Assembly: GCA_035283685.1 (NCBI GenBank)
Contig: DATETJ010000011.1
Span: 157,994 to 221,993, forward strand
DNA length: 64,000 nt
Reading direction: 5' to 3'
From: Candidatus Bathyarchaeia archaeon
GTDB taxonomy: Archaea; Thermoproteota; Bathyarchaeia; Bathyarchaeales; Bathyarchaeaceae
The notes beneath the pieces were generated by a model. It saw only the letters and a list, made by a program, of their open reading frames with translations, was not told the DNA's origin and made no database searches. Positions 1-8,705 of the stretch are shown piece after piece (position 1 is the first letter of the stretch; each line of letters starts with the position of its first letter). The position numbers and the translations under genes are program-made.

Positions 1-951
1 TCTTAGTTTGATCGCAAAGTAAATGAAATTGCTCATGCATCTTGATATGAAGGCAAACCACGACAGTTTAAGACCCAATCTCTTGATCCTGTAGAATAAC
101 AGGTACTCCTCAAACTTTATCTGAAAGACCTTGAACCAATCCCCTCCGCGCCTTGGGACCTGAGATGCATAATCTCCAAATATATGATAGTTGAATGGCC
201 CACAACCATTATACTCGCAAACTTCAAATCCTCTGAGGACTGCGACTGTCGCCAGAAAAGCTTCAAACCGATACGGGTTCAATGAGTCCTCATATACATA
301 CAGTTCGCGAATCGCTTCCCTTCTGAATGACATATTTCCTGCCCAGAAATTTATCGACTTGCTCTTGTTAGTCTGAGGACGCCCAAAGATTTTCCCACTT
401 ATGCTCAGCCCTACATCGTAGTTTTCAAATCCCTTTGTAGACCGATCCAACACCCAGTTAATAGGCCTGCCAAGGCTCCTGAACGTGTTCGATATTATGT
501 CCCTGTATTTATCTTGCCTGAAGACCCTACTTACAGAACAATCAGTTTTCCTTGCTGCGAGATTCTCATTCACAAAGTAGACACACTCACCCGTCAACCC
601 GCCTAGGTTATGATTTTGTGTGTACTCTTTCACGTGCTTCTCTATGAAGTCTCTGGGGGGAATAGTATCATCCTCAGTGAAAACTATAATACTGCCTTTG
701 GCATTTCTTAAGCCGATATTGAAACCTCTGCTGATGTAGCCTTGTTTCTGCAGGAACAATCTTAGCTCAAGATTTTTCTTCTGGCTCTGGATGACTTTTT
801 CCGAATTGTCGCCACTTGGTTTCAGAACCACTAACACCTCGAAGTTCTTGTAGCTTTGACTAGCTAACGCCTTCAAAACACATGGAAGAAAATAATCCCT
901 TCTAAACGTAGGCAAAATGACAGAAACAAGCGGATCGAATGCTTCTTCCAT
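1..951 (-). CDS. GT2 family glycosyltransferase (C-terminus cut by window edge)
   Basis: The minus-strand frame is open from an ATG at 951 to base 1, so at least 317 residues are present and the C-terminus lies outside the window. The start is supported by an AGGAGG ribosome site about 7 bases upstream. The N-terminus has the GT-A opening VSVILPTFRRDY (about residues 9-20), and FTEDDT at about 91-96 supplies the acidic metal/nucleotide-sugar motif. The product should transfer a sugar from a nucleotide donor at the cytoplasmic face of the membrane. It is the first visible gene of a long minus-strand glycan cluster. The acceptor cannot be told from sequence. Confidence 0.88.
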   Translation of the reverse strand, partial: MEEAFDPLVSVILPTFRRDYFLPCVLKALASQSYKNFEVLVVLKPSGDNSEKVIQSQKKNLELRLFLQKQGYISRGFNIGLRNAKGSIIVFTEDDTIPPRDFIEKHVKEYTQNHNLGGLTGECVYFVNENLAARKTDCSVSRVFRQDKYRDIISNTFRSLGRPINWVLDRSTKGFENYDVGLSISGKIFGRPQTNKSKSINFWAGNMSFRREAIRELYVYEDSLNPYRFEAFLATVAVLRGFEVCEYNGCGPFNYHIFGDYASQVPRRGGDWFKVFQIKFEEYLLFYRIKRLGLKLSWFAFISRCMSNFIYFAIKLR

Positions 952-967
952 GTGCAGTTCCTCCTAT

Positions 968-976
968 CGCGCGCAC
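968..976. other. GCGCGC spacer element (CGCGCGCAC)
   Basis: An alternating purine-pyrimidine tract lies in the short spacer just upstream of the glycosyltransferase start at 951. The same nine bases recur at 24885-24893, and related GCGCGC tracts sit in many other spacers of this window. Function is unknown. Confidence 0.4.
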
Positions 977-1067
977 TCAATCGGTTCAGATCAATGAGCA
1001 GCAAAGCACTCAATGCGGTAATGCGCGTAAATTGACAGCCTACGTGATAAACTTGTACGACGCGACA

Positions 1068-1778
1068 CTATGCTTGCTTCTTTGGATTGACTTCAGTTCT
1101 CTCAAAGCGCATCACTAATCCAGCGCTGCTTGGAAATGTCGCTTCAATCTTTCGTTCCGAGAACCAATTTAGTTTCCAAGGCAAGAATAGACTCCTCCAC
1201 TCTTCGAGTGATCGCTCCCAATAGCCTTTGTCAGATTCTTTCTGCCCTACCCCTTCAGCCAAGATTATGATCGCCCTTGGTCCGCATACCCTTTTTATTT
1301 CTGAGACAGCTTTGCTCAGCTGTTTTGGGTATACATGCTGGAGGACCGTCCAGCTTACGCACAGGTCGAAGTAACCATTTGGAAACGGTAATTCTTGAGC
1401 TCTGACCTTGTGAAAGCGAATACTTGGATGAAGTTTCATCGCTTGTGCGAGGAGAACCGATTCCGGCTCAATTGCGTGATGTTCACTAGAGTGATCAGCG
1501 ATCCATGGAGTGAGACGCCCATATCCACAACCAATTTCAAGTGACCTTTCTGCGTGATAGTTCGCAATTGCCTTGTTTAGAAGAAGGACTTCTGCATACA
1601 AACGGGCGCTAAATTGTGGTAATCCTGCTCCTTCTGCTCCCCAATCGCATACGACATTTTCGAAAGTGAATGGAACCCGTTTTTCGATGTATCTACACCT
1701 GATGTACGGAAGTGTTTCCTGAGGTTTCCTAATGCCTTTGACAAGCAATTCCCAAGTTTTTCTTACTCTCGAACGCAA
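1068..1778 (-). CDS. class I SAM-dependent methyltransferase
   Basis: A 236-residue protein with the SAM-binding glycine-rich loop EIGCGYGRLTP (motif I, about residues 81-91), an acidic residue at the end of the next strand (AIEPES, about 102-107), and the LCVSWTVLQHV segment typical of the Methyltransf_11 fold. It most likely methylates a sugar, lipid or small molecule, because it sits between glycosyltransferases and follows the GT4 gene by 16 bases in the same direction. It is slightly shorter than many family members but looks intact. Substrate unknown. Confidence 0.85.
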   Translation of the reverse strand: MRSRVRKTWELLVKGIRKPQETLPYIRCRYIEKRVPFTFENVVCDWGAEGAGLPQFSARLYAEVLLLNKAIANYHAERSLEIGCGYGRLTPWIADHSSEHHAIEPESVLLAQAMKLHPSIRFHKVRAQELPFPNGYFDLCVSWTVLQHVYPKQLSKAVSEIKRVCGPRAIIILAEGVGQKESDKGYWERSLEEWRSLFLPWKLNWFSERKIEATFPSSAGLVMRFERTEVNPKKQA

Positions 1779-1794
1779 CAGGGCACCTACTCCT

Positions 1795-2973
1795 TTAGCC
1801 CTGAGGTGAATTGCTCAATAACTCACTCACTATTGATGCCATCCTACTTCTGAATCTGACCACAGAAAATCCCTGAGCTCTTTCCGCAACTGCTTCAGTG
1901 AGGTTTTGCCTTAGAGCCTTGCTGTTAAGAATATTGGTGACGTCTTGTGCCGCCTCTTCGGCGGTCTCAAAAGCATAACCGTATATTTCTTGTTTTTTTT
2001 CAAAGATATCAATCCATGGACCCCCTGATTTGTGAACAACTGGAACTAGCCCGGCCGCCATTGCTTCAACAATTGCTATCCCAAAGCCTTCATTTAGGGT
2101 TGTGTGAAGATACACTTGTGCCCTTTGCATAATCTCAAGTTTCTCGGTTAGCGACGCGTCGGGCATTAGGACTATTCTATCCTCCACACACAAGTCTCTT
2201 GATTTTGTCTTCAACTCCATCAACACGTGCCTGTCTCTTTGACTTGCAGAGCCCAACACGAAGAATTTTGCCCCCGGAACCCCCGCTGCAATCTCGGGTA
2301 TCATTTCCAAGTTCTTTGAAGGACTAAAGCGTGATATGGTGACTACCCAAGGCTCACAATGCTCTGCATGTAAGATGGTTTTGTACAAATCTACGTCCAC
2401 AGGCGGAAAAACAACCACGGCATCAATAGCCCAGTTTTCACTCAAAAATGCTTTCCCGTAGCTACTATTAGTCAAAACCGTCTTCACCTTGAAATCTTCT
2501 CTTAGCTTGTTCAAGATGGAACGGCAAGATTTTTGGTAAATCCAGACTAGAGGGCTCTTCGACGCTTTCGTTGGCATTATTCCTTGCAAAAGCATGTGGG
2601 GATCATGGACATAGAGTATGTCAGCGTCAACATAAAGAGTCTCTGGATGCGTATTGATCACAAGGTCCAGATAGTTCTCTCCTTTCAAAGATCTGAAAAC
2701 TCTGTATAAGGATCTCTCAATCCACTTCCAATGCTTAGGTTCATAGGTCATTGGTAGGCTCAAATGAGGGTATACTATTTCATAATCTACTTTCGGTATG
2801 CGACCGCAGAGTTTTTCAACGTGATTCCATTTGGTTTTTTCAAGTGTGATCAAGCATGTTCTGTACCCCTCCCTTTTGAGAGATCGAAGTGCTGATATGA
2901 CTAACCACTCCGCTCCTCCGAACGAATTCAGACTAGGATGAACAAGCGCTATCGTCTTAGAATTGTACATCAA
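1795..2973 (-). CDS. GT4 glycosyltransferase, ALG11-like
   Basis: A 392-residue GT-B enzyme. The C-terminal donor-binding half carries the retaining GT4 E-x7-E motif in EGFGIAIVE (Glu295 and Glu303), followed by HKSGGPWIDI (about 314-323). This closely resembles the HNSGGP-type segment of eukaryotic ALG11 mannosyltransferases. The N-terminal glycine loop (SFGGAEW, about 17-23) also fits the ALG2/ALG11 type. ALG11 adds mannoses to the dolichol-linked N-glycan precursor, so a role in lipid-linked glycan assembly is a fair inference; donor and linkage are not. It is co-directional with its neighbours. Confidence 0.85.
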   Translation of the reverse strand: MMYNSKTIALVHPSLNSFGGAEWLVISALRSLKREGYRTCLITLEKTKWNHVEKLCGRIPKVDYEIVYPHLSLPMTYEPKHWKWIERSLYRVFRSLKGENYLDLVINTHPETLYVDADILYVHDPHMLLQGIMPTKASKSPLVWIYQKSCRSILNKLREDFKVKTVLTNSSYGKAFLSENWAIDAVVVFPPVDVDLYKTILHAEHCEPWVVTISRFSPSKNLEMIPEIAAGVPGAKFFVLGSASQRDRHVLMELKTKSRDLCVEDRIVLMPDASLTEKLEIMQRAQVYLHTTLNEGFGIAIVEAMAAGLVPVVHKSGGPWIDIFEKKQEIYGYAFETAEEAAQDVTNILNSKALRQNLTEAVAERAQGFSVVRFRSRMASIVSELLSNSPQG

Positions 2974-3052
2974 TAACTACCAGCGGTCTAAGCGTTATTT
3001 TGGCAATCAAACGTTGAGGATCTTTATGAGAATGATTTAGCCAGATGATTCT

Positions 3053-4018
3053 TCACTTGTTCAGACTGTTTCTAGCTAATGCGCGCTTCTTTATGTCTTT
3101 ATATGCATTCATGTGCCCTACAAGAAAACCAAGTCTCCTGAAAAGAAAGTGAACAGGCATCAATAGGCACACTTTGTCCCTCGTTACCATCATGGATTTT
3201 ATTGTCACTCTTACGCAGTAGATTAGGTTCAGGCCGACACGTTGCGCAAAATTCGGGAAATAACGTTTGTGCTTGTTTGCTAGATAAGGAGTACTATACC
3301 CCCACCAGCAAGATTCTCTCCATAACGACTTCCACGTATCTCTCATGAAATGGAATACTGTGGTTTCTTTATTTCGGACTATGTCCCATCCTTCGGCTCC
3401 TATTCGAATAAATAGGTCCACATCCTCGCCTGCGCCCTTGATGGATGCGTCGAATCCTCCCACTTCTTTTATCGCTTCAATTCGGCATACGGATCCAAAG
3501 ATTCCAAGCTTGCCCTTACGGCGAACTGAGTCAGTTATCACGAGAGAGGACAGGACCCATTGGTATCCTTCAAGCCTTGCGACAACGCTCTTGCCTTTAG
3601 GCAGAAGATGCGGATAGGCGACTCCAATACCAGAGTTGGATTCCATGAGTTGAACATGATTTCTAATAAGATTAGGAGGAATAGCACTGTCTCCGTCAAC
3701 CCACACTATGTACTTTCCCTGAGCATTCTCTACTACTATTTGGCGCGCCCGAGCCAAACCCTTACCTCCATCGAAGAACAACTTTAATGACATTTGGGTA
3801 GTTTTGGACATCCTCTTTATGATATCCAGTGTTTTGTCTTCGCACATCCCGTAAACAACGATTACCTCGATTTCATCATGCGGATAGTCTGAGTCAAATA
3901 TGCTTTTCAATACGTTGGCGATTGTTTTTTCATTGTTTCTTACGCAGAGTCCAACGCTCACCGGGGGCCAACTAATTTCCTTCAGCATTTGAACACGCAA
4001 AGGCCAAATGCCTCCCAC
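3053..4018 (-). CDS. GT2 family glycosyltransferase
   Basis: A GT-A glycosyltransferase of 321 residues counted from a GTG at 4018. Visible motifs are PVSVGLCVRNNEKTI (about 19-33), the metal-binding DGD (108-110) and the later GAGEDVDLF segment with the catalytic acidic pair. The C-terminal third has moderately hydrophobic stretches that may associate with the membrane. The true start may be a TTG at 4000, which has a GGAGG site about 10 bases upstream, or the ATG at 3988. The gene overlaps the end of the upstream membrane protein gene in any case, so the two are translationally linked. Acceptor unknown. Confidence 0.86.
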   Translation of the reverse strand: MGGIWPLRVQMLKEISWPPVSVGLCVRNNEKTIANVLKSIFDSDYPHDEIEVIVVYGMCEDKTLDIIKRMSKTTQMSLKLFFDGGKGLARARQIVVENAQGKYIVWVDGDSAIPPNLIRNHVQLMESNSGIGVAYPHLLPKGKSVVARLEGYQWVLSSLVITDSVRRKGKLGIFGSVCRIEAIKEVGGFDASIKGAGEDVDLFIRIGAEGWDIVRNKETTVFHFMRDTWKSLWRESCWWGYSTPYLANKHKRYFPNFAQRVGLNLIYCVRVTIKSMMVTRDKVCLLMPVHFLFRRLGFLVGHMNAYKDIKKRALARNSLNK

Positions 4019-5732
4019 TGCTATAAACGATATTCACCGGCATGTTTGTTATGTTAGTTTCAATGTCATACGACCAAATGTAAACTACATCGGCTACTAC
4101 TTCCCTCTCTTCAATTACTTTATCAATCAATAATCTAATACCCTTCATAGATCCAACGTAGGGGTGGATTATTTTTTCTCGAGTCGCACTAAAATAGTCA
4201 AGAGAGGCCATCACCTCGTATGTTCCTACAACCTTCATATCACTGCTAATAGTATCATACAGCTGAGACACTTCTAGATAATCCTCGATTCCCCCTCGAG
4301 ACACTGTTTTCATCTCTTTATAAAGTTGAGGAGATAAGGAGGGATCACTAATGCCTATTCCACTGAACAAAATCATTAACGTGATAAAAAGCAATGTAAT
4401 CTTCTTGCCGGAGGAGTTCAAGGCTTTCATACCTACAATTGCGGCTGCAGGAATAAAGAGAAGAAGACTTGAATATCCCATATATCGCTGAAGACCAGCG
4501 TAGCTTGAGGATACTCCCCCAATGAAGCCAGCTACTAGTGCGCCCCCACCTCCAACACACATCGACAAAGTCAAGAGAACCTTTTTTCGCGTTAGATATT
4601 GTCTGCGAGTAAGATGGTATAACGTATAGGTCAATGCCATTGAAATTGGCATGCTCCATGCGAATGCGTTAATGGGAGAGACGTATTGATCGTATAACGG
4701 CACATATTGCCTACCGATCCATTCAGAAGAAGAATAACCAAGCAGGTCTACAATTACGCTTTTTATCGGGTCTAATATGATGTTTATCCCTGATACATGT
4801 ATCCATCGAAGCATGGTTATGACTACAATTGTGACAAAGGTCATACGAAGTATTGTATCCTTATGGAGCGATCTTCCTTTTGTCTTTCCAATTTTGTACA
4901 TCAAATAACTAACGGCAAGCATACTTGAAAGAAGCAATATACTAATCGCAGATGTGCCATGCGTAAAAATGGCGGCAACGTAGCTTAGGTTGACTAAAAC
5001 AATGTTCGAGGCTGTGGGTACAAAGTGCATTGGAAAGAGGAGAATCATTAACATTAGAAGAAAAAAGGATGCTAGCCCTTGTGCTGTAGCATTAACAATA
5101 AGAGGTGGAGTAAAAGCAATCAAAAGTATGCCAATAACTCCGATCCGCCAGTTTCCACCAAGTCTTCGGATCAGAGAATAAATCATAAGATCATATGCTA
5201 GTGTGAAAAATATGTCAACAAACCACACATTTAGCCTATCCATCCAACCTATAGAGGTCATGTTTGAAACCATAGAGAACAGACCTAAATCCATTGGGAA
5301 AGGATTATAGTAAGGATTGAGAAGCCTCCAATCCGTGTCCCAGTGCCCAGTTTGAACGAGTTTAGCCATTGCAGCCGTGCGCTCATCTATCATAATTCCA
5401 AACGTCGGCAGAAGACGAGAGAGAATAATCAAGTGGAAGAAAATCACTGCAAAAAGCATAAGTACTCTTTTCGAGTCCGGAGACAGCGCAAGCGCAAGAA
5501 GCAAAAGAAATGTAACAGAAGGATACAGGACTAGGAGAAATATTGGCGCCAAATTGAATCCTTGGAAAAGCTGTGAAAGAATCAACATTCCCAACAGGAC
5601 AAAACTAGATGCCAACAGCCTTAATGAGACACTCAAGTTCGCTTTCTGCTTCTTACTTGGTAACATCAGAACCAGAAAGTAGATCGGTGTCAAGACTGCA
5701 GTGAATATTAGAAGCGCTAAGCTAAACTTCAT
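3972..5732 (-). CDS. multi-pass membrane protein, GT-C glycosyltransferase-like
   Basis: A 586-residue protein with about a dozen hydrophobic segments spread along its length. An acidic pair (MIDERTAA, Asp116-Glu117) follows the segment ending near residue 114, in the position where GT-C enzymes that use polyprenyl-phosphate sugars carry their catalytic acidic residues in the first outer loop. The C-terminal 90 residues appear soluble and probably extracellular. I infer a lipid-linked-sugar-dependent transferase acting outside the membrane. The sequence is not close enough to AglB to call it an oligosaccharyltransferase. A flippase or polymerase role cannot be excluded. Confidence 0.65.
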   Translation of the reverse strand: MKFSLALLIFTAVLTPIYFLVLMLPSKKQKANLSVSLRLLASSFVLLGMLILSQLFQGFNLAPIFLLVLYPSVTFLLLLALALSPDSKRVLMLFAVIFFHLIILSRLLPTFGIMIDERTAAMAKLVQTGHWDTDWRLLNPYYNPFPMDLGLFSMVSNMTSIGWMDRLNVWFVDIFFTLAYDLMIYSLIRRLGGNWRIGVIGILLIAFTPPLIVNATAQGLASFFLLMLMILLFPMHFVPTASNIVLVNLSYVAAIFTHGTSAISILLLSSMLAVSYLMYKIGKTKGRSLHKDTILRMTFVTIVVITMLRWIHVSGINIILDPIKSVIVDLLGYSSSEWIGRQYVPLYDQYVSPINAFAWSMPISMALTYTLYHLTRRQYLTRKKVLLTLSMCVGGGGALVAGFIGGVSSSYAGLQRYMGYSSLLLFIPAAAIVGMKALNSSGKKITLLFITLMILFSGIGISDPSLSPQLYKEMKTVSRGGIEDYLEVSQLYDTISSDMKVVGTYEVMASLDYFSATREKIIHPYVGSMKGIRLLIDKVIEEREVVADVVYIWSYDIETNITNMPVNIVYSSGRHLAFACSNAEGN

Positions 5733-5875
5733 AAAGTATCGACCACATTGCCCTACTTCAATAGGCGTAAGTGTTCGGACTGTAATCCGGCAAGACTCGC
5801 CTGCACTAAATGAGCGGGCTCAGAATCTTTGCGTTTGTCAACACAGGGGTAAAACGTTTTTGAACGTGTCACTTC

Positions 5876-7021
5876 CTAAGAAAAAAGGTCGTAAAGCTTG
5901 ATAAGGTCTCGAACCGTTCGATCCCAAGAGAACTCATGGAAGATCATATTTCTGCCTCCTAGACCTATTTTGGCTGAAAAATGAGGATTGTTAAGCAAAT
6001 ACATGATATATTCTGCTAGAGCATTCTCCTCGGGTGGATAATTCAATAGAAGTCCAGTCATGTCATGTTGAATGAGGTCGCGTATGCCTCTTACTCTCGT
6101 CGCTATTACGGGGATGCCGCTGGCCATAGCTTCCATCAACGAGATCGACTGACTTTCATATTGAGAAAGCGTAACGAACACGTCTGATGAAAAATACAAT
6201 TGTGTCAAGTATTCTTGGGATATGCCCCCTAGGAATTTTACGGAATCTTGAACTCCAAGACTACTGGCCAGATAGATCAGCTTTTCCTTGTAGAGACCGC
6301 TTCCAACGATCAGCAATTGAGAGTTGGGCATAGAAGCCTTGATTCTTGCAAACGATTTGATAAGGTAGTGTACTCCTTTGTATTTTTCCAGTCTGCCAAC
6401 ATACAAAATACTCTTTACGCTTCGATCTGCACGTGCACGATTCCTTGCAGAGTCTTCAAATCTCTTGGCATCTAATCCGTTTGGAATATAGTTAATCCTT
6501 CGTTCATCTAACCCGAATTTTTGTTTCAAGAGTTTTCCTTCGAGCCTTCCGACTGCCACAATAGCGTCAGCCTTACTACAAATATACTGTCCTATTGAAA
6601 AATCATAGCACCTTTTGGCAAACTGTTGCCAAATGCTTGTACCCAAGGTACGTATATCATATCCTCCGTAGTGTGAGGTGAACACTAGTGGCTTTCCATT
6701 TTTGTCTTTAGTGACTGCTGCTGCTAGGGCAGGGAAATTAGGATAACCGTGTGCATGAATTATGTCGGCATCCGTTGTTTTTCCAAGTGCTGAATAAAGT
6801 CTGGGTGCAAGAAAGTAGATGTGTCTGGGCGTGTAAGAATCAAATCTCGATATTTCCAATCCGTCGACTATCTGCCTCTTTGGCAATTTACGAGAAGGAT
6901 CTGTTGTGTATATTCTAACGTTAAACCCTGAACGAATGAGACGTTGAGATATCTCTCTTACGTGGGTCTCTATTCCTCCATTATATGGAAAAAATCTAGG
7001 GCAAACTTGTATGACATTCAT
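5876..7021 (-). CDS. GT4 family glycosyltransferase
   Basis: A 381-residue GT-B enzyme from the ATG at 7021. An upstream ATG at 7042 adds only seven residues, and the MNVIQVCPRFFP opening fits the family better. The glycine loop FPYNGGIETH is at the N-terminus. The donor-binding motif YESQSISLMEAMASGIPV contains the E-x7-E pair, and NYIPNGLD marks the linker region. It resembles PimA/WbaZ-like mannosyl- or glucosyltransferases of polysaccharide clusters. It is separated from the next upstream gene by a spacer of about 400 bases, so it may start its own transcript with the genes downstream of it. Confidence 0.88.
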   Translation of the reverse strand: MNVIQVCPRFFPYNGGIETHVREISQRLIRSGFNVRIYTTDPSRKLPKRQIVDGLEISRFDSYTPRHIYFLAPRLYSALGKTTDADIIHAHGYPNFPALAAAVTKDKNGKPLVFTSHYGGYDIRTLGTSIWQQFAKRCYDFSIGQYICSKADAIVAVGRLEGKLLKQKFGLDERRINYIPNGLDAKRFEDSARNRARADRSVKSILYVGRLEKYKGVHYLIKSFARIKASMPNSQLLIVGSGLYKEKLIYLASSLGVQDSVKFLGGISQEYLTQLYFSSDVFVTLSQYESQSISLMEAMASGIPVIATRVRGIRDLIQHDMTGLLLNYPPEENALAEYIMYLLNNPHFSAKIGLGGRNMIFHEFSWDRTVRDLIKLYDLFS

Positions 7022-7433
7022 GTTGTTCAACCCGCTGAGCATTTGTTTGTGATTATTCTGCTTTATCCGATCAAATGCTCAGTTCATTCAAGACCCGCAA
7101 AACCTGACATATGCAAGTTACGTCAAGGATTCGAGGAGATGTTCGTATTTCCTGCTATTCTAGTCCAAGTTTTGCTTCTAGCAAGACGTCTACCACACTT
7201 CGCCTTTTCTTGGAATTTGCTTGGATCCTTGAGTAATCCTGAATAATTCTAGCGCGCTCGGGCATTTGCAATGTAATACAATGCCAACCGACTAGTTTAA
7301 TGTCAACTATTTCGTGAACCAAAGCTTGTGTTTTGAGTTTTTTCAGGACAAAATTCGAATCCTAAAACGTGAACCTCATTGCATGGGGCGCGCGCTTAAA
7401 AAGTAGTCGTAGTCTGCCAACTGTACCTACCAT
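7022..7433. other. 412-base spacer; no gene recognised, two GC elements
   Basis: No convincing reading frame lies here. The spacer contains AGCGCGCT at 7251-7258 and an eight-base GC tract at 7388-7395 followed by TTAAAAAGTAG. That second block resembles another at 28449-28466. A promoter for the GT4 gene starting at 7021 is expected near 7050-7110 on the minus strand, but I see no clear TATA box. Confidence 0.5.
7388..7404 (+). other. GCGCGCGC-TTAAAAAGT element
   Basis: An eight-base alternating GC tract runs into TTAAAAAGT. The block CGCGCT-AAAAAGT is nearly repeated at 28451-28464, where TA is replaced by G. It lies just past the 3' end of the minus-strand GT4 gene. It could be a regulatory or terminator-associated element. 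Confidence 0.35.
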
Positions 7434-8672
7434 TCACTCACCAACTTCTTTGTACAAATCCTCGATTTGAGGAACAACTTTTTCTGCGGAAAACAATTTG
7501 ACTACTCTATTATATCCTTCTATTCCCATGTGTTTCATTCTTTGCGGCTTTTCCAGCAAGTATTTGATAGCGCTCGCTAATTCCAGATGATCATTTGGAG
7601 GAACCAGCAACCCCGTCTCTCGATCTTGAACAAACTCTCTTAAGCTACCTATCGCAGAAGCAATCACTGGTTTCTTGAAGGTCATAGCCTCAAGAGTGAC
7701 CAGAGAAGAAGCTTCAGGCCAAACTGACGGGACTACAACAATCTTGGCATGTTGCATGTAGGAGAAAACAATGTCACTAGGCATGTTAGAGATCATCTTC
7801 ACTTTTGAATCCGAGATATTGAAAGACCATTTCAGATGTGATCTTCCAACAAGGGTTAATTGAGGTAGAAAATTGAGATTATTCTTCAGAGTTTTGTATG
7901 CTTTCAGAAGGACATGTACTCCCTTGTACGGCACTAACGCTCCCACGTAAAGGATATCAGTCAAGAAAGATCCTTCATTGCCAAAACATGTTTTCTCAAT
8001 CTTTTTCATTTCGTTCAGATCAATAAAGTTAGGAATTACCCGAACGTTATTAAAACCAGCCTCTATAGTCACATTACGGAGGTAATCGCTTACAGCCACT
8101 ATTTGATCCAGATTGCCTAACAATTTTCGAAAAGCTAACATCGATGACATTATGGCAAACGACTTCATTAACCCATGACTGTTTCGAGCACATGACACAC
8201 ATCTAAACACTAGCGGTTCTCTCTGGTAGCATATACTTCTCTCATTTTCATTGTAACTCGTTTGCTTGGGGCAGAAGAAGCCATAATCATGAAACGTAGA
8301 AATAATTGGTAAACGCGGAAATCGTTTCTTGAGAGCAGCCACGGTATACATTGGCCAACCATGTACATGAACAATATCAGGACCAAAGGCCGCAATAACT
8401 TTCATAATACCTTTCTTCAAAACAAAGTCAGGTAGAGGGGGGACATAGCACATCTCCTTATCAGTAAAGATCCACTTAAAACTGGACAGAATATGCTTAG
8501 TTCTCACAACCTCTACATTTTCCTCGTTTTCAACAGCTTTGTGAGACGGGTCCGAAACCAGAACTTGAATTTCATGACCTCTTTTGGCAAGGTTTAATGC
8601 AAGTCTTCTCACATGTTGAGCAATACCACTGATCTTCGGTGGATAAAACTCCGAGATGAGCAAAACACGCAT
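7434..8672 (-). CDS. GT4 family glycosyltransferase
   Basis: A 412-residue GT-B enzyme. The ATG at 8672 is chosen because GGAGG lies 8 bases upstream; the frame can be extended to a TTG at 8687, but that would place the ribosome site inside the gene. The N-terminus MRVLLISEFYPPKISGIAQH has the GT4 acceptor-side loop. A cysteine-rich insert near residues 140-160 (CPK and CVSC) is seen in some archaeal GT4 proteins. The donor site PEASSLVTLEAMTFKKPVIA holds the E-x7-E motif. It is the last gene of a run that begins with two radical SAM genes, and the gap to the upstream gene is short. Confidence 0.88.
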   Translation of the reverse strand: MRVLLISEFYPPKISGIAQHVRRLALNLAKRGHEIQVLVSDPSHKAVENEENVEVVRTKHILSSFKWIFTDKEMCYVPPLPDFVLKKGIMKVIAAFGPDIVHVHGWPMYTVAALKKRFPRLPIISTFHDYGFFCPKQTSYNENERSICYQREPLVFRCVSCARNSHGLMKSFAIMSSMLAFRKLLGNLDQIVAVSDYLRNVTIEAGFNNVRVIPNFIDLNEMKKIEKTCFGNEGSFLTDILYVGALVPYKGVHVLLKAYKTLKNNLNFLPQLTLVGRSHLKWSFNISDSKVKMISNMPSDIVFSYMQHAKIVVVPSVWPEASSLVTLEAMTFKKPVIASAIGSLREFVQDRETGLLVPPNDHLELASAIKYLLEKPQRMKHMGIEGYNRVVKLFSAEKVVPQIEDLYKEVGE

Positions 8673-8705
8673 TTTTCCTGCCTCCAAAAAAATGCACGAG
8701 CGCTT

